Assembly: GCA_947644645.1 (NCBI GenBank)
Contig: CANSAF010000001.1
Coordinates: 62,001-126,000 of the forward strand
Reading direction: 5' to 3'
DNA length: 64,000 nucleotides
Source: an uncultured Sporosarcina sp.
Lineage (GTDB): Bacteria > Bacillota > Bacilli > Bacillales_A > Planococcaceae
Under the pieces are notes generated by a model, which ran no database searches, was not told where the DNA came from, and saw only the letters and a list, made by a program, of their open reading frames with translations. Shown one piece after another: positions 18,575 through 27,440 of this stretch (position 1 is the first letter of the stretch; each line of letters begins with the position of its first letter). Both the position numbers and the translations under genes were made by a program.

Positions 18575-19480
18575 ATGGAAAAGTTAGCATTATCCATGAT
18601 TGGGGTATCACTAGATTTAGGTCAAAATCGTCGAGGCGTTGATATGGGACCGAGCGCAATTCGGTACGCAGGCGTAGTGGAACGTTTGGAGACGCTTGGA
18701 CATACAGTTATTGATGAGGGAGATATACACATCGATGCGGGCTTACAAGCTGAAAATAGTGATTCAAAACTAAAAAACTTAAAAGAAGTTGTTCAAACAA
18801 ATACATTGTTAGCAGAAAAAGTAGCAGCTGTGTTAGAAGAAGAGCGTTTTCCATTAGTACTTGGTGGAGATCACAGCATTGCGATCGGGACACTTGCAGG
18901 TTTGGCAACGAAATATAAAAATTTAGGCGTTATTTGGTATGATGCGCATGCGGATATGAATACCGATGAAACATCGCCATCAGGTAATATTCATGGAATG
19001 CCGCTGGCGGTTAGTATGGGACTTGGTGATGAGCGACTTGTTAACTTGCATCATGAAGGACGAAAGGTAAAGCCAGAGAATATCGTTATAATTGGTGCAC
19101 GTTCAATTGACCCCGGTGAAAGGGAGCTCATTAAAGAATTAGGCATTCAAGTTTATACAATGCATGAAATTGATAAATACGGCATGACGGCGGTTATGGA
19201 AAAAGCGCTTCAGCATTTGAAAAACAAGAATGTTGATGGTGTTCATTTATCGCTCGATTTAGATGCACTCGACCCACTTTATACACCTGGCGTAGGTACG
19301 CCTGTTGCAGGAGGAGTTAGTTACCGAGAAAGTCATTTAGCGATGGAAATATTGGAAGAGTCGGGGCTTGTCACATCCGCAGAATTTGTTGAAGTGAATC
19401 CGATTTTAGATGAACGAAATAAAACAGCCGATGTTGCAGTGGGGCTGATGGGCTCTTTATTTGGAGAAAAACTTTTATAA
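18575..19480 (+). CDS. rocF: Arginase
   Basis: It hydrolyses arginine to ornithine and urea using two Mn2+ ions. The 301-residue protein shows the metal-binding motifs GGDHSIAIG, DAHADMN and SLDLDALDP plus the GVPxxGG-like C-terminal strand segment GTPVAGGVSYRE. The ATG at 18575 is preceded by GGGGGGATTGGAG. The gene is monocistronic, with a terminator 6 bp after the stop. Confidence 0.96.
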   Translation: MEKLALSMIGVSLDLGQNRRGVDMGPSAIRYAGVVERLETLGHTVIDEGDIHIDAGLQAENSDSKLKNLKEVVQTNTLLAEKVAAVLEEERFPLVLGGDHSIAIGTLAGLATKYKNLGVIWYDAHADMNTDETSPSGNIHGMPLAVSMGLGDERLVNLHHEGRKVKPENIVIIGARSIDPGERELIKELGIQVYTMHEIDKYGMTAVMEKALQHLKNKNVDGVHLSLDLDALDPLYTPGVGTPVAGGVSYRESHLAMEILEESGLVTSAEFVEVNPILDERNKTADVAVGLMGSLFGEKLL

Positions 19481-19485
19481 GAAAT

Positions 19486-19530
19486 TGAAGCTATCTAGAA
19501 GTCGATTTGACTTTGGGTAGCTTCTTTTAA
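19486..19530 (+). terminator. Terminator of rocF
   Basis: GAAGCTATC and AAGTC pair with GACTT and GGTAGCTTC around a short loop and are followed by TTTTAA. Confidence 0.82.
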
Positions 19531-19604
19531 TCCGAAAAATTACTGTGAGTAGACACAAGTTGTTCAATGTCTGTTAAAATAAAAAGAGGAAAATGATAAA
19601 AAAA

Positions 19605-19631
19605 TGAAACCTGTTGCCCCCTTCAATCGTA
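19605..19631 (+). promoter_or_regulatory. Sigma-W autoregulatory promoter of sigW-rsiW
   Basis: TGAAAC at 19605-19610 and CGTA at 19628-19631 are the hallmark -35 and -10 of sigma-W promoters, here with a 17-bp spacer (16 is the usual value). It lies 38 bp before the sigW start, as expected for positive autoregulation. Confidence 0.88.
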
Positions 19632-19668
19632 TAGAAGGAACAGCCGCATGGAGCGGAGGGATATTGCG

Positions 19669-20232
19669 ATGAATCAGTTGATTAATAAACGGATAAACGA
19701 AGTTATAAAAGGGAATCAAGAAGCATTTGAGGAGATTGTTACCTTATTTCAACACCGCTTATATCATGTTTGTTACCGAATGCTTGGCAATCGGCAGGAA
19801 GCAGAAGATATAGCACAAGAAGCTTTTGTTCGCGCGTATATTAATATTCATACATTTGATCAAAAGCGAAAGTTTTCGACTTGGTTATTTCGAATTGCGA
19901 CGAATTTATGTATCGACCGCATACGTAAAAGGAAACCAGATTATTATCTTGACGCGGAAGTACCTGGAACAGAAGGCTTGACGATGTATTCACAAGTTGC
20001 TTCTGACGTAGCGCTACCTGAAGAAGAAGTAGCCAGAATGGAAACAGAAGAGCGTATTCAGTATGAGATTGGACGGCTCTCGGATAAGTATCGCTCAGTC
20101 ATTATTTTAAGGTATATTGAAGAGCTGCCGTTGCAGGAGATTAGTGATATTTTGGAATTGCCACTGGGGACCGTTAAGACCCGCGTTCATAGGGGGCGAG
20201 CCGCTCTCAAAAAACAAATGGGTAATTTGTAG
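19669..20232 (+). CDS. sigW: ECF RNA polymerase sigma factor SigW
   Basis: A 187-residue group 4 sigma factor, the same length as B. subtilis SigW. Region 2 shows YRMLGNRQEAEDIAQEAF and RKFSTWLFRIATNL; the linker has DYYLDAEVPGTEGLTMYSQ. Region 4 shows LPLGTVKTRVHRGR. It drives genes for resistance to membrane-active agents and cell-envelope stress. The ATG at 19669 gives the family N-terminus and follows GGAGGG. rsiW starts 13 bp downstream. Confidence 0.95.
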   Translation: MNQLINKRINEVIKGNQEAFEEIVTLFQHRLYHVCYRMLGNRQEAEDIAQEAFVRAYINIHTFDQKRKFSTWLFRIATNLCIDRIRKRKPDYYLDAEVPGTEGLTMYSQVASDVALPEEEVARMETEERIQYEIGRLSDKYRSVIILRYIEELPLQEISDILELPLGTVKTRVHRGRAALKKQMGNL

Positions 20233-20245
20233 GAGGTAATTTAGT

Positions 20246-20881
20246 ATGAATACGTGTCCGGAACAAATCGTTCATTGCATGCACGCGTATTTAGATGGCG
20301 ATATTCGTCATGACGATGAGCAATTATTAATGAAACATTTAGCAGAATGTCCATCATGCCAAAAGCTAATGGACGATTTAACAGATGCAATTGAATTTAT
20401 AGAGCAGGCAGAACCAATTGAAGCACCAGTTGGATTTGTCAATGATGTAATGGCGCGACTGCCGAAGGAAAAATCGCAAGTAGGGATACAGAGATGGCTT
20501 CGAAAGCATCCGTTATTAGCCGCTGCTGCGATGTTTTTCGTATTAATGAGCGCATCCATATTTTCGGGATATGGCAATGATCAACAATTTTCAGTTACGA
20601 AACAGCCGAATTTAATTGTTGAAGGTGAAACTGTCACTGTACCTGAAGGTGAAGTGATAAAAGGCGATATTATTGTGAAAAATGGCGAACTTCGTATTGA
20701 GGGAGAAGTAGATGGGAATGTTACGGTTATACGTGGTTCGAAATATATGGCATCTACTGCAGTCGTAACAGGGACTAGTGAAGAAATTGACCAAGCTTTT
20801 GATTGGTTATGGTATAAGATAAAAGAGACGGTAAAAGACATTTTCAAAACGGGTGACGGTGAAAAGCCGGTAGAAGAGTAG
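20246..20881 (+). CDS. rsiW: Anti-sigma-W factor RsiW
   Basis: A 211-residue single-pass membrane protein. The N-terminal zinc anti-sigma domain carries HLAECPSCQ (HxxxCxxC, about residues 30-37). A membrane span lies at about 92-110 (PLLAAAAMFFVLMSASIF). The outer part is rich in Val and Glu and ends in a Lys/Glu tail. RsiW holds SigW until regulated proteolysis releases it. It is co-transcribed with sigW and followed by a terminator. Confidence 0.93.
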   Translation: MNTCPEQIVHCMHAYLDGDIRHDDEQLLMKHLAECPSCQKLMDDLTDAIEFIEQAEPIEAPVGFVNDVMARLPKEKSQVGIQRWLRKHPLLAAAAMFFVLMSASIFSGYGNDQQFSVTKQPNLIVEGETVTVPEGEVIKGDIIVKNGELRIEGEVDGNVTVIRGSKYMASTAVVTGTSEEIDQAFDWLWYKIKETVKDIFKTGDGEKPVEE

Positions 20882-20890
20882 TGAAATGGA

Positions 20891-20935
20891 AAGGCAATCC
20901 AGAAAAGTTGAGTGACACTTTCTGGATGCCGTTTT
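20891..20935 (+). terminator. Terminator of sigW-rsiW
   Basis: GGCAATCCAGAAAAGT pairs with ACTTTCTGGATGCC and is followed by GTTTTTCC. A second, weaker hairpin follows at about 20958-20996 (GGCAGTC...GACTGCC). Confidence 0.82.
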
Positions 20936-21131
20936 TCCATTTGAAATATGATGAGTGGGCAGTCGTTATTTGCGGTAAATTATCGCAATGACTGCCTAGT
21001 TTATTTGGTGCGTAGTATGTGAAATTACGCAGTGAGAGAAGAACCCTGTTTAACGGGGGGAACAAGCAAAGTGTGAAGAGAGTGTGTTATACTAAAGCTA
21101 TATGAAATCGTCGAAAAGGTAGGCGAAGCAC

Positions 21132-21968
21132 ATGCCGTTTTGGGAGAAAATTGTTAATCTTAGTCCAGTAGCGACATTCATTAATATAGTGGATGTGCTT
21201 CTGGTTTGGTTTGTTGTTTATCAACTAATAAAAGTGATTAAAGGAACGAAAGCAGTTCAGTTATTAAAAGGTATTTTTGCGATTGTTATTGCACGTATTG
21301 TGACAGATATATTTGATTTGACGACGTTAGGATGGATGATTGATCAAGTTTTAAATTGGGGGATCTTGGCTGTTATTATTATTTTCCAGCCAGAGTTACG
21401 TCGTGCGCTTGAGCAACTTGGTCGTGGTCGTTTATTCGCAAGGACGATGATGGATGAAGAAGAAGAGAGGAAAAGAATCTTAGAGGCTCTTTCTAAATCT
21501 GTAAATTATATGGCGAAACGTCGTATTGGTGCGTTAATTTCTATTGAAAAAGAAACTGGGTTAAGCGAATATATTGAAACGGGGACTCCATTAAATTCAA
21601 ATTTAACATCAGAGCTTTTGATTAATATATTTATCCCGAATGCTCCATTACATGACGGGGCCGTTATCTTACAACGTAATCGAATTGCGGCGGCGGGTTG
21701 TTATTTACCGCTATCGGAAAGTCCGTTTATATCTAAGGAATTAGGGACGAGACACCGAGCGGCAATTGGTTTAAGTGAAGTATCCGATGCGATTACCATC
21801 ATTGTTTCGGAAGAGACGGGTGCGATTAGTATCGCAACTGATGGAAATTTAAATCGAGGTTTAAGTATTGAGGAATTTGAAGAAAGACTCCGTCATCTAT
21901 GGTTCGGAGATACTTCAAACCAGGAAAGTACGTCGAAATGGAAATGGGGCGTGAAAAAGAATGGATAA
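21132..21968 (+). CDS. cdaA: Diadenylate cyclase CdaA
   Basis: It makes the essential second messenger c-di-AMP from two ATP. The 278-residue protein has three N-terminal membrane segments (about 10-75) and a DAC domain with the catalytic motifs LHDGAVIL and GTRHRAAIG. Its partners CdaR and GlmM are encoded next, the conserved cdaA-cdaR-glmM module. A -10-like TATACT is at 21088-21093; the -35 is unclear. The start has AAAGGTAGGCGAAG upstream. Confidence 0.96.
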   Translation: MPFWEKIVNLSPVATFINIVDVLLVWFVVYQLIKVIKGTKAVQLLKGIFAIVIARIVTDIFDLTTLGWMIDQVLNWGILAVIIIFQPELRRALEQLGRGRLFARTMMDEEEERKRILEALSKSVNYMAKRRIGALISIEKETGLSEYIETGTPLNSNLTSELLINIFIPNAPLHDGAVILQRNRIAAAGCYLPLSESPFISKELGTRHRAAIGLSEVSDAITIIVSEETGAISIATDGNLNRGLSIEEFEERLRHLWFGDTSNQESTSKWKWGVKKNG

Positions 21969-23223
21969 AATGTTAGATAGCCCATGGTTTCTTCGATTTA
22001 CAGCCCTATTTCTCGCGATTTTATTGTTTTATAATGTACAAGTTGAATTGGGAAAAAGTACGATTAGTTCAGGTCGTGATGAAGTAGAAGTCATTCGAAA
22101 CGTTCCCGTTGAAGTTTATTATGACAATGAAAATTTGATTGTGACAGGTGTTCCTGAAATGGTAGACATTACAGTTGAAGGTCCTGTGAATATTGTGCAG
22201 ACGACGAAATTATTAAAAGACTTTACGCTGTATGTCGATTTAAGGTCATTTTTAATGGGGGAGCATGAAGTACGTATTCAACATGAAAATATTTCAGAAA
22301 AATTAAGAGTGCGTATTGACCCCGCAAAAATTAATGTGCATGTTGAAGAGAAAATTACAGAAACATTCCGTGTAGAACCTGAATTCAATGAACGTTCGTT
22401 GGCAGAAGGTTATCATATTACAAGTATGGACGTTGAACCATCTACAGTTGAAATAACAGCTGCAAAAAGTGTGATTGAAGCAATCGGCTTCGTAAAAGCA
22501 ACGGTTTCAACTGACGCTGGTGTTAGTGAGTCCTTTGAACAAAATGCAAAAATACGTGTATTAGACCGAGATTTGAATAAATTAGATGTTGATATGGCGT
22601 CTGATAGTGTAAAAGTAAAAGTTGCGATTGAAGAGAATAAGAAAGAAGTTCCAATCGTCTTGGAGGAAAAAGGAACTCCACCAGCAGGCGTAACGATTAC
22701 ATCGATTACACCAGAAATAGATAAAATTACGCTTTTTGGCCCGAGACGAATTTTAAGTGATATTGAAAACTTTCCAGTTGAAGTCGATGTTTCAAAAATA
22801 GACAAATCTGGTACAATCGAAGTAAAATTGAAAAAACCAAATGATCTTTTCAAGCTTTCCACGACAAAATTGAAGTTGAATGTTGAAGTTTCGACGGAAG
22901 AGAATTCTGAAGAACTTGAAGGGGAAACATCCCCAGAAGTCGCGACCATTCAAATTGAAGGAGTACCGATTACTGTTACTGGTTTAGACGCAAAATTTAA
23001 AAGTACATTTATTGATCCTGAAAATGGTTCAGTTGCTTTAACGGTAAAAGCAACTTCGGATATTATTGGGAATTTAAAAACAGCAGATTTTTCAGCTTCT
23101 ATTGATGCGTCAGCAATTGATGAGGAGGGGGAAGTTATATCCCCTCTTCTCGTTAAGGGACCAACGCAAACAGAATGGACATTAGCGAAAGAAGAAGCAA
23201 CTATTAAAATTGAACTTGCTTAA
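21961..23223 (+). CDS. cdaR: CdaA regulatory protein CdaR (YbbR domains)
   Basis: A 420-residue membrane-anchored protein with one N-terminal span (about residues 8-25) and several extracellular YbbR repeats (about 50-130, 135-220, 225-310, 330-415). CdaR binds CdaA and modulates c-di-AMP synthesis. It overlaps cdaA by 8 bases, so the two are coupled. Confidence 0.93.
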   Translation: MDKMLDSPWFLRFTALFLAILLFYNVQVELGKSTISSGRDEVEVIRNVPVEVYYDNENLIVTGVPEMVDITVEGPVNIVQTTKLLKDFTLYVDLRSFLMGEHEVRIQHENISEKLRVRIDPAKINVHVEEKITETFRVEPEFNERSLAEGYHITSMDVEPSTVEITAAKSVIEAIGFVKATVSTDAGVSESFEQNAKIRVLDRDLNKLDVDMASDSVKVKVAIEENKKEVPIVLEEKGTPPAGVTITSITPEIDKITLFGPRRILSDIENFPVEVDVSKIDKSGTIEVKLKKPNDLFKLSTTKLKLNVEVSTEENSEELEGETSPEVATIQIEGVPITVTGLDAKFKSTFIDPENGSVALTVKATSDIIGNLKTADFSASIDASAIDEEGEVISPLLVKGPTQTEWTLAKEEATIKIELA

Positions 23224-23337
23224 CTTGCTTTAGTGAAGTCCACTGCTTTTGTAAGTGATAGAATGATCGTTTTACGTTTTGTAAGGAAGATTGATTAAAA
23301 GAGTGCATTATGTACAAGATTGAAAGGGAGTATGAAG

Positions 23338-24687
23338 ATGACAAAGTATTTCGGTACGGATGGTGTACGCGGAATTGCAAATGAGGAGCTGACACCTGAA
23401 CTAGCGTTTAAACTAGGCAGAATCGGAAGCTATGTACTTGCAAAAGAATTTGAAGGAACGCCGAAAATTCTAATTGGACGAGATACACGTATTTCGGGTG
23501 TTATGCTTGAAAGTGCATTACTCGCAGGAATCTTATCGACAGGTGTTGAAGTCATGACATTAGGTGTGATTAGTACACCAGGTGTGGCTTATTTAACACG
23601 TGTGATGAATGCAACAGGTGGTGTGATGATTTCTGCTTCACATAACCCGATGGAAGATAACGGTATTAAGTTTTTCGGTGCAGATGGCTATAAATTGACT
23701 GAAGCACAAGAAAAAGAGTTTGAAGAACTTTTAAATGCGGAAGAAGATACGCTTCCACGTCCAACAGGTGCGGATGTCGGCTCAATTACGGAATACTTTG
23801 AAGGCGGGCATAAATATATTCAGTACTTGAAACAAACAGTGGATGAAGACTTTACCGATATCCATGTTGCGATTGACTGTGCGCACGGTGCAACGTCGTC
23901 ATTGGCGACACATGTATTTGCTGATTTAGAAGCAGATATCTCTACGATAGGTGCATCTCCGAATGGTGTAAATATTAATGATGGAGTCGGTTCTACACAT
24001 CCAGAAAAGCTTGCTGAACTCGTAAAAGAAAAAGATGCGCATATCGGGCTGGCTTTTGATGGTGATGGAGATCGCATTATTGCTGTGGATGAGAATGGAA
24101 ACATTGTAGATGGCGATAAAATTTTATTTATTCTCGGTCGTTATTTAAAATCGATTGGCCGTTTGAAAGCAGACACGATTGTTTCAACAATTATGAGTAA
24201 TTTAGGCTTTTATAAAGCAGTGCAAAAACATGATATGAAGAGTGTGAAGACAGCTGTAGGTGATAAATATGTCGTTGAAGAAATGCGTGAGAACGGCTAT
24301 AACTTAGGCGGAGAACAATCGGGTCATATCGTCTTATTGGATTATAATACGACGGGTGACGGACTATTAACAGGTCTTCAGCTTGTAAATATTATGAAAG
24401 TAACTGGAAAAACATTATCAGAACTGGCAAGCGAAATGACGGTTTATCCGCAAGAGCTTATCAATGTTCGTGTAACAGATAAACATGCGGTTACGGAAAA
24501 TGAAAAAGTTGCGGCTGTCATTGCGGAAGTGGAAAAGGAAATGGAAGGTAACGGACGTGTACTCGTTCGTGCATCTGGTACAGAACCACTTGTCCGTGTG
24601 ATGGTAGAAGCACCTACGCATGAAGAATGTGAACAATACGTGCGTAAAATTGTTGAAGTTGTTCAAGCAGAAATGGGACTTGACTAA
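23338..24687 (+). CDS. glmM: Phosphoglucosamine mutase GlmM
   Basis: It converts glucosamine-6-phosphate to glucosamine-1-phosphate for peptidoglycan synthesis, and in Bacillales also inhibits CdaA. The 449-residue protein has the family start [13 protein letters not shown] and the phosphoserine loop [11 protein letters not shown]. It also has the Mg2+ motif DGDGDRI and the C-terminal [12 protein letters not shown]. The ATG at 23338 lies 8 bases after AAAGGGAG; an ATG at 23332 would be too close. Unlike B. subtilis, glmS does not follow. Confidence 0.97.
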   Translation: MTKYFGTDGVRGIANEELTPELAFKLGRIGSYVLAKEFEGTPKILIGRDTRISGVMLESALLAGILSTGVEVMTLGVISTPGVAYLTRVMNATGGVMISASHNPMEDNGIKFFGADGYKLTEAQEKEFEELLNAEEDTLPRPTGADVGSITEYFEGGHKYIQYLKQTVDEDFTDIHVAIDCAHGATSSLATHVFADLEADISTIGASPNGVNINDGVGSTHPEKLAELVKEKDAHIGLAFDGDGDRIIAVDENGNIVDGDKILFILGRYLKSIGRLKADTIVSTIMSNLGFYKAVQKHDMKSVKTAVGDKYVVEEMRENGYNLGGEQSGHIVLLDYNTTGDGLLTGLQLVNIMKVTGKTLSELASEMTVYPQELINVRVTDKHAVTENEKVAAVIAEVEKEMEGNGRVLVRASGTEPLVRVMVEAPTHEECEQYVRKIVEVVQAEMGLD

Positions 24688-24689
24688 TT

Positions 24690-24740
24690 GGCTGTCCTAA
24701 AAATCGTAAATGCACGACTTTTGGGACGCTATCTGTTTTT
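24690..24740 (+). terminator. Terminator-like hairpin after glmM
   Basis: GGCTGTCCTAAAAATCGT pairs imperfectly with ACGACTTTTGGGACGC and is followed by TTTTTGTGTGCAT. This downstream tail also follows the hairpin at 37914. Confidence 0.65.
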
Positions 24741-24754
24741 GTGTGCATGGAAAT

Positions 24755-24939
24755 GATGTATTCCTTTGCTACTTGGGCTTCGTGGCCGGTAAAGAAAGCG
24801 CAAAGGCAGTGGAATAAAAAAATAAACACATATACAAATGGGGGCATCCAATCGCAAGACGATTGAGTAGCCACCCATTTTTTATATATGCGGAAATGCT
24901 GCGTTTTTTGTTTGTTGGTTTCGCGCCGTAAGGACAGCC
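24755..24939. repeat. Structured non-coding region with nested inverted repeats
   Basis: Between glmM and ytoQ I see three things. A nested pair runs from ATTCC-TTTGC (about 24760) to GCAAAGG...GGAAT (about 24800-24815). A hairpin at 24837-24878 pairs AATGGGGGC-type bases with GCCACCCATT, contains CAATCG/CGATTG, and is followed by TTTTTT. AGGACAGCC (24931-24939) is the exact inverse of GGCTGTCCT at 24690. No ORF is convincing. Confidence 0.5.
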
Positions 24940-24941
24940 TT

Positions 24942-25382
24942 CTATTCGAAAATGTATTGGAGTGCTTTGATTGCTTGATCTACGCTTTCCACAGTTGCAT
25001 GCGCTTTACGTGATAATTCTTTTAAAGCATGGTGATGTGCTTCTTGACGGATTAAAATAAGTGGCTTATCGAATGCAACCGCCGCACTCGCATCCATTGC
25101 TGTATTCCATTGTTTATATTTCTCACCAAACAAGGCAATGACTAAGTCTGATTTTTTCATTAAAATTTCCGTGCGTAAATTATTGAAATTAGAAGCGGCT
25201 GCATCTTTAAAAATTGCATTCGGCTGTTCGCCAAGAATTTCTTCACCGATATTATCCGAACGATCATGATCTTCCATCGGACCAACAAAGTCGATTGGTA
25301 ATTGTAAGTTTGCCGCTTTTTCTTTAATTTCCTCGCGCCAATTACTATGAATTTCTCCAGCTAAATAAACTGTTAATCTCAT
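24942..25382 (-). CDS. ytoQ: YtoQ family protein
   Basis: A 146-residue cytosolic protein very close to B. subtilis YtoQ as I recall it: YLAGEIHSNWREEIKEK at the start, then FVGPMEDHDRSDNIGEE and ALFGEKYKQWNTAMDAS. The fold probably resembles nucleoside 2-deoxyribosyltransferases, but no enzymatic role is established to my knowledge. It is single, with its own ribosome site (AGGAGGGG), and faces glmM. Confidence 0.9.
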   Translation of the reverse strand: MRLTVYLAGEIHSNWREEIKEKAANLQLPIDFVGPMEDHDRSDNIGEEILGEQPNAIFKDAAASNFNNLRTEILMKKSDLVIALFGEKYKQWNTAMDASAAVAFDKPLILIRQEAHHHALKELSRKAHATVESVDQAIKALQYIFE

Positions 25383-25515
25383 TCAAAATCCCCTCCTAAA
25401 TAATTTCTACTCTATTGTAACATTTTTTAGAAAATAAGGCTTTGCCCCTTTGAGCAATTATAGGAATTGAAATTAGGTGATATGATAAACTAAAACGTGA
25501 AAGGGTTGATGAATA

Positions 25516-26124
25516 ATGACAAATCATTGGCATGAAAGATTTGATACTGAAACGTATATGTATGGAAAAGAGCCAAATGCATTTATAAAAGAGATTGCCT
25601 ATAAATTACCGAAACGAAGTAAAGTTTTATGTATTGCAGAAGGTGAAGGACGTAATGCTGTTTACTTAGCGGAGCTAGGATTTTCAGTGGAATCTTGGGA
25701 TTACGCGGCTTCTGGTTTAAAAAAAACACAAAGATTGGCAACAGAAAAAGGCGTCACAGTTGTCACCAAACTACATGATTTGGCAGACGTAGAGTGGCCA
25801 ACAGAACAATGGGACGTAATTGTTCATGTGTTTGGTCATTTACCAAAGGACTTAATGAGTCGTACATTTGAAGGGGTAAAGAAAGCATTAAAACCAGGTG
25901 GTTATTATGTAAGTGAGCTTTACACGAAGACTCAATTGCAATATGGTACAGGTGGTCCTGGCAATGAAGAGATGTTAATTGATCCGAAAGAGATGTTAAC
26001 GGTATTTAATGATTATTTTATCAATCATTTTTTCACAGGTGAAGTGCATCGCGAGGAAGGTGTTCTTCATACAGGAGATTCGCATGTCGTACAATGTTTG
26101 TTTCAAAAAGGGAAGGATGAATAA
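25516..26124 (+). CDS. Class I SAM-dependent methyltransferase
   Basis: A 202-residue protein. The SAM site is VLCIAEGEGRNAVYLAELG (about residues 37-55), then VESWDYA, and the post-motif VIVHVFGHLPKD. The C-terminus, LHTGDSHVVQCLFQK, is like the TehB/SAM_MT group. The substrate is not identifiable. The start follows AAAGGGTTGATG. ywbE begins 1 bp after its stop, so the two form an operon. Confidence 0.82.
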   Translation: MTNHWHERFDTETYMYGKEPNAFIKEIAYKLPKRSKVLCIAEGEGRNAVYLAELGFSVESWDYAASGLKKTQRLATEKGVTVVTKLHDLADVEWPTEQWDVIVHVFGHLPKDLMSRTFEGVKKALKPGGYYVSELYTKTQLQYGTGGPGNEEMLIDPKEMLTVFNDYFINHFFTGEVHREEGVLHTGDSHVVQCLFQKGKDE

Positions 26125-26125
26125 T

Positions 26126-26320
26126 ATGAGTGAACAAAACCGAAGTGATATTTACCCTGGTTTGGCAGTTGCAGTGATTTTGAAAAAAGATCAAAGAACG
26201 GGTACAAAAACAACAGGAGTTGTAAAAGATTTATTGACGAATTCCTCTTTTCATCCGCATGGCATTAAAGTGCGCCTTGAAGATGGACAAGTGGGACGTG
26301 TGGCGGAAATATTAGATTGA
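26126..26320 (+). CDS. ywbE: YwbE family protein (DUF2196)
   Basis: A 64-residue protein, IYPGLAVAVILKKDQRTGTKTTGVVKDLLT and onward to GIKVRLEDGQVGRV, matching the short YwbE family. The function is unknown; the strand pattern suggests a small beta barrel. The ATG at 26126 is preceded by GGAAGGATG and lies one base after the methyltransferase stop. In B. subtilis ywbE lies beside ywbD, whose likely homologue here is 2.9 kb away. Confidence 0.82.
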   Translation: MSEQNRSDIYPGLAVAVILKKDQRTGTKTTGVVKDLLTNSSFHPHGIKVRLEDGQVGRVAEILD

Positions 26321-26340
26321 AAAGCTAGCGACTTGGAATG

Positions 26341-26401
26341 AACACTTTGGCGAATGACGGTGGATATGTATAGCATTTCAACATCAGGGCGCCGAAGTGT
26401 T
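26341..26401 (+). repeat. Inverted repeat upstream of the NMO-like gene
   Basis: AACACTTTGGCG (26341-26352) pairs with CGCCGAAGTGTT (26390-26401) over 12 bp with one G-U, enclosing 37 nt. It lacks a T tract, so it is not a normal terminator. It ends 23 bp before the next start codon. Confidence 0.5.
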
Positions 26402-26424
26402 ACTAAAAACAAGGGGTGGGAGAA

Positions 26425-27429
26425 GTGTTCAAACAATTTGAGATTACATATCCAATTATTCAAGCGCCAATGGCTGGGATTACAACACCTCAGTTTGTTG
26501 CGGCAAGTGCGAATGCAGGTGTTTTAGGTGCAATTGGTGCAGGTTATTTAAGTGGGGAAGAGACTCGGGATTTTATTCGTGAAGTGAAAAAAAGAACGGC
26601 TGTCCCATTTATGGTGAATGTCTTCGTTCCTGAGAAAGTCGAGGTTGAGGCGGAAATCATTCAAAAAGCGAGCGATGATTTAGAGCCGATTCGAAAAGTT
26701 TTAGGTGTTCATGAGACGGAGTATCAGCTAAAAGTGCCTCCATTTTATGATCAAATTGATGTTGTTATTGAAGAGGGTGTTAAAATTTGTTCTTTTACTT
26801 TTGGGTGTCCTGAAAAAGAAGTCATTCAAAGATTAAAAGCACAAAATATCTTTTTAATTGGAACGGCTACGACGAAGCAAGAAGCTTTGTTGCTAGAAAA
26901 GGCTGGAATGGATGCAATTGTTGTGCAAGGAGCAGAAGCAGGGGGACATCGGGGCTCATTTGACGGAAAATTAACATTCATTCCACTAAGGGAACTTCTT
27001 CGTGAAATTATAGGGGCTGTTCAAATTCCAGTCATTGCAGCTGGTGGGATTGCGAATCGTTCAATGGCTAATGAGATGTTTGCTTTAGGTGCAGAAGCAA
27101 TTCAAATTGGTACAGCGCTTCTTGCGACGGAAGAGAGTGGGGCTAATTTATTACATAAAGAAGCTATTTTACAGGCCAATGAAGGAGGGACTGTTATGAC
27201 GACTGCTTTTACGGGAAAAGCAGCACGTGGTATTCGAAACTTGTTTATTGAAATGATGACGAAGGCTGAAATTGCACCTTATCCAATTCAAAATGATTTA
27301 ACAAAAAGCATTCGAAGAGAAGCAGCGCGTCATGGGCAAGTGAATTTTATGTCTTTATGGGCGGGAGAGAATGCGCATTTAACGCGAGAAGGAAAAGTGC
27401 AAGAAGTCATTGCGAGATTCATCGACTAG
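26425..27429 (+). CDS. Nitronate monooxygenase / FabK-like FMN protein
   Basis: A 334-residue TIM-barrel flavoprotein: PIIQAPMAGITTPQFVAA, then FTFGCP, VVQGAEAGGHRG (the catalytic-His region of NMO) and PVIAAGGIANRS plus GAEAIQIGTALLAT, the FMN-phosphate site. The family oxidises nitronates or, in FabK, reduces enoyl-ACP; sequence alone favours class I NMO. I prefer the GTG at 26425, since GGGGTGGGAG would overlap the in-frame GTG at 26416. The next gene begins 11 bp after its stop. Confidence 0.83.
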   Translation: MFKQFEITYPIIQAPMAGITTPQFVAASANAGVLGAIGAGYLSGEETRDFIREVKKRTAVPFMVNVFVPEKVEVEAEIIQKASDDLEPIRKVLGVHETEYQLKVPPFYDQIDVVIEEGVKICSFTFGCPEKEVIQRLKAQNIFLIGTATTKQEALLLEKAGMDAIVVQGAEAGGHRGSFDGKLTFIPLRELLREIIGAVQIPVIAAGGIANRSMANEMFALGAEAIQIGTALLATEESGANLLHKEAILQANEGGTVMTTAFTGKAARGIRNLFIEMMTKAEIAPYPIQNDLTKSIRREAARHGQVNFMSLWAGENAHLTREGKVQEVIARFID

Positions 27430-27440
27430 GAGATGGGGAA

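Noticed and set aside
22413-22949. A long minus-strand frame of 178 codons inside cdaR
   Set aside because: It mirrors cdaR on the opposite strand, giving a Ser/Thr-rich product typical of an antisense shadow.
24688-24941. glmS ribozyme expected after glmM
   Set aside because: No glmS follows and I could not recognise the ribozyme core; the region holds hairpins of another kind.
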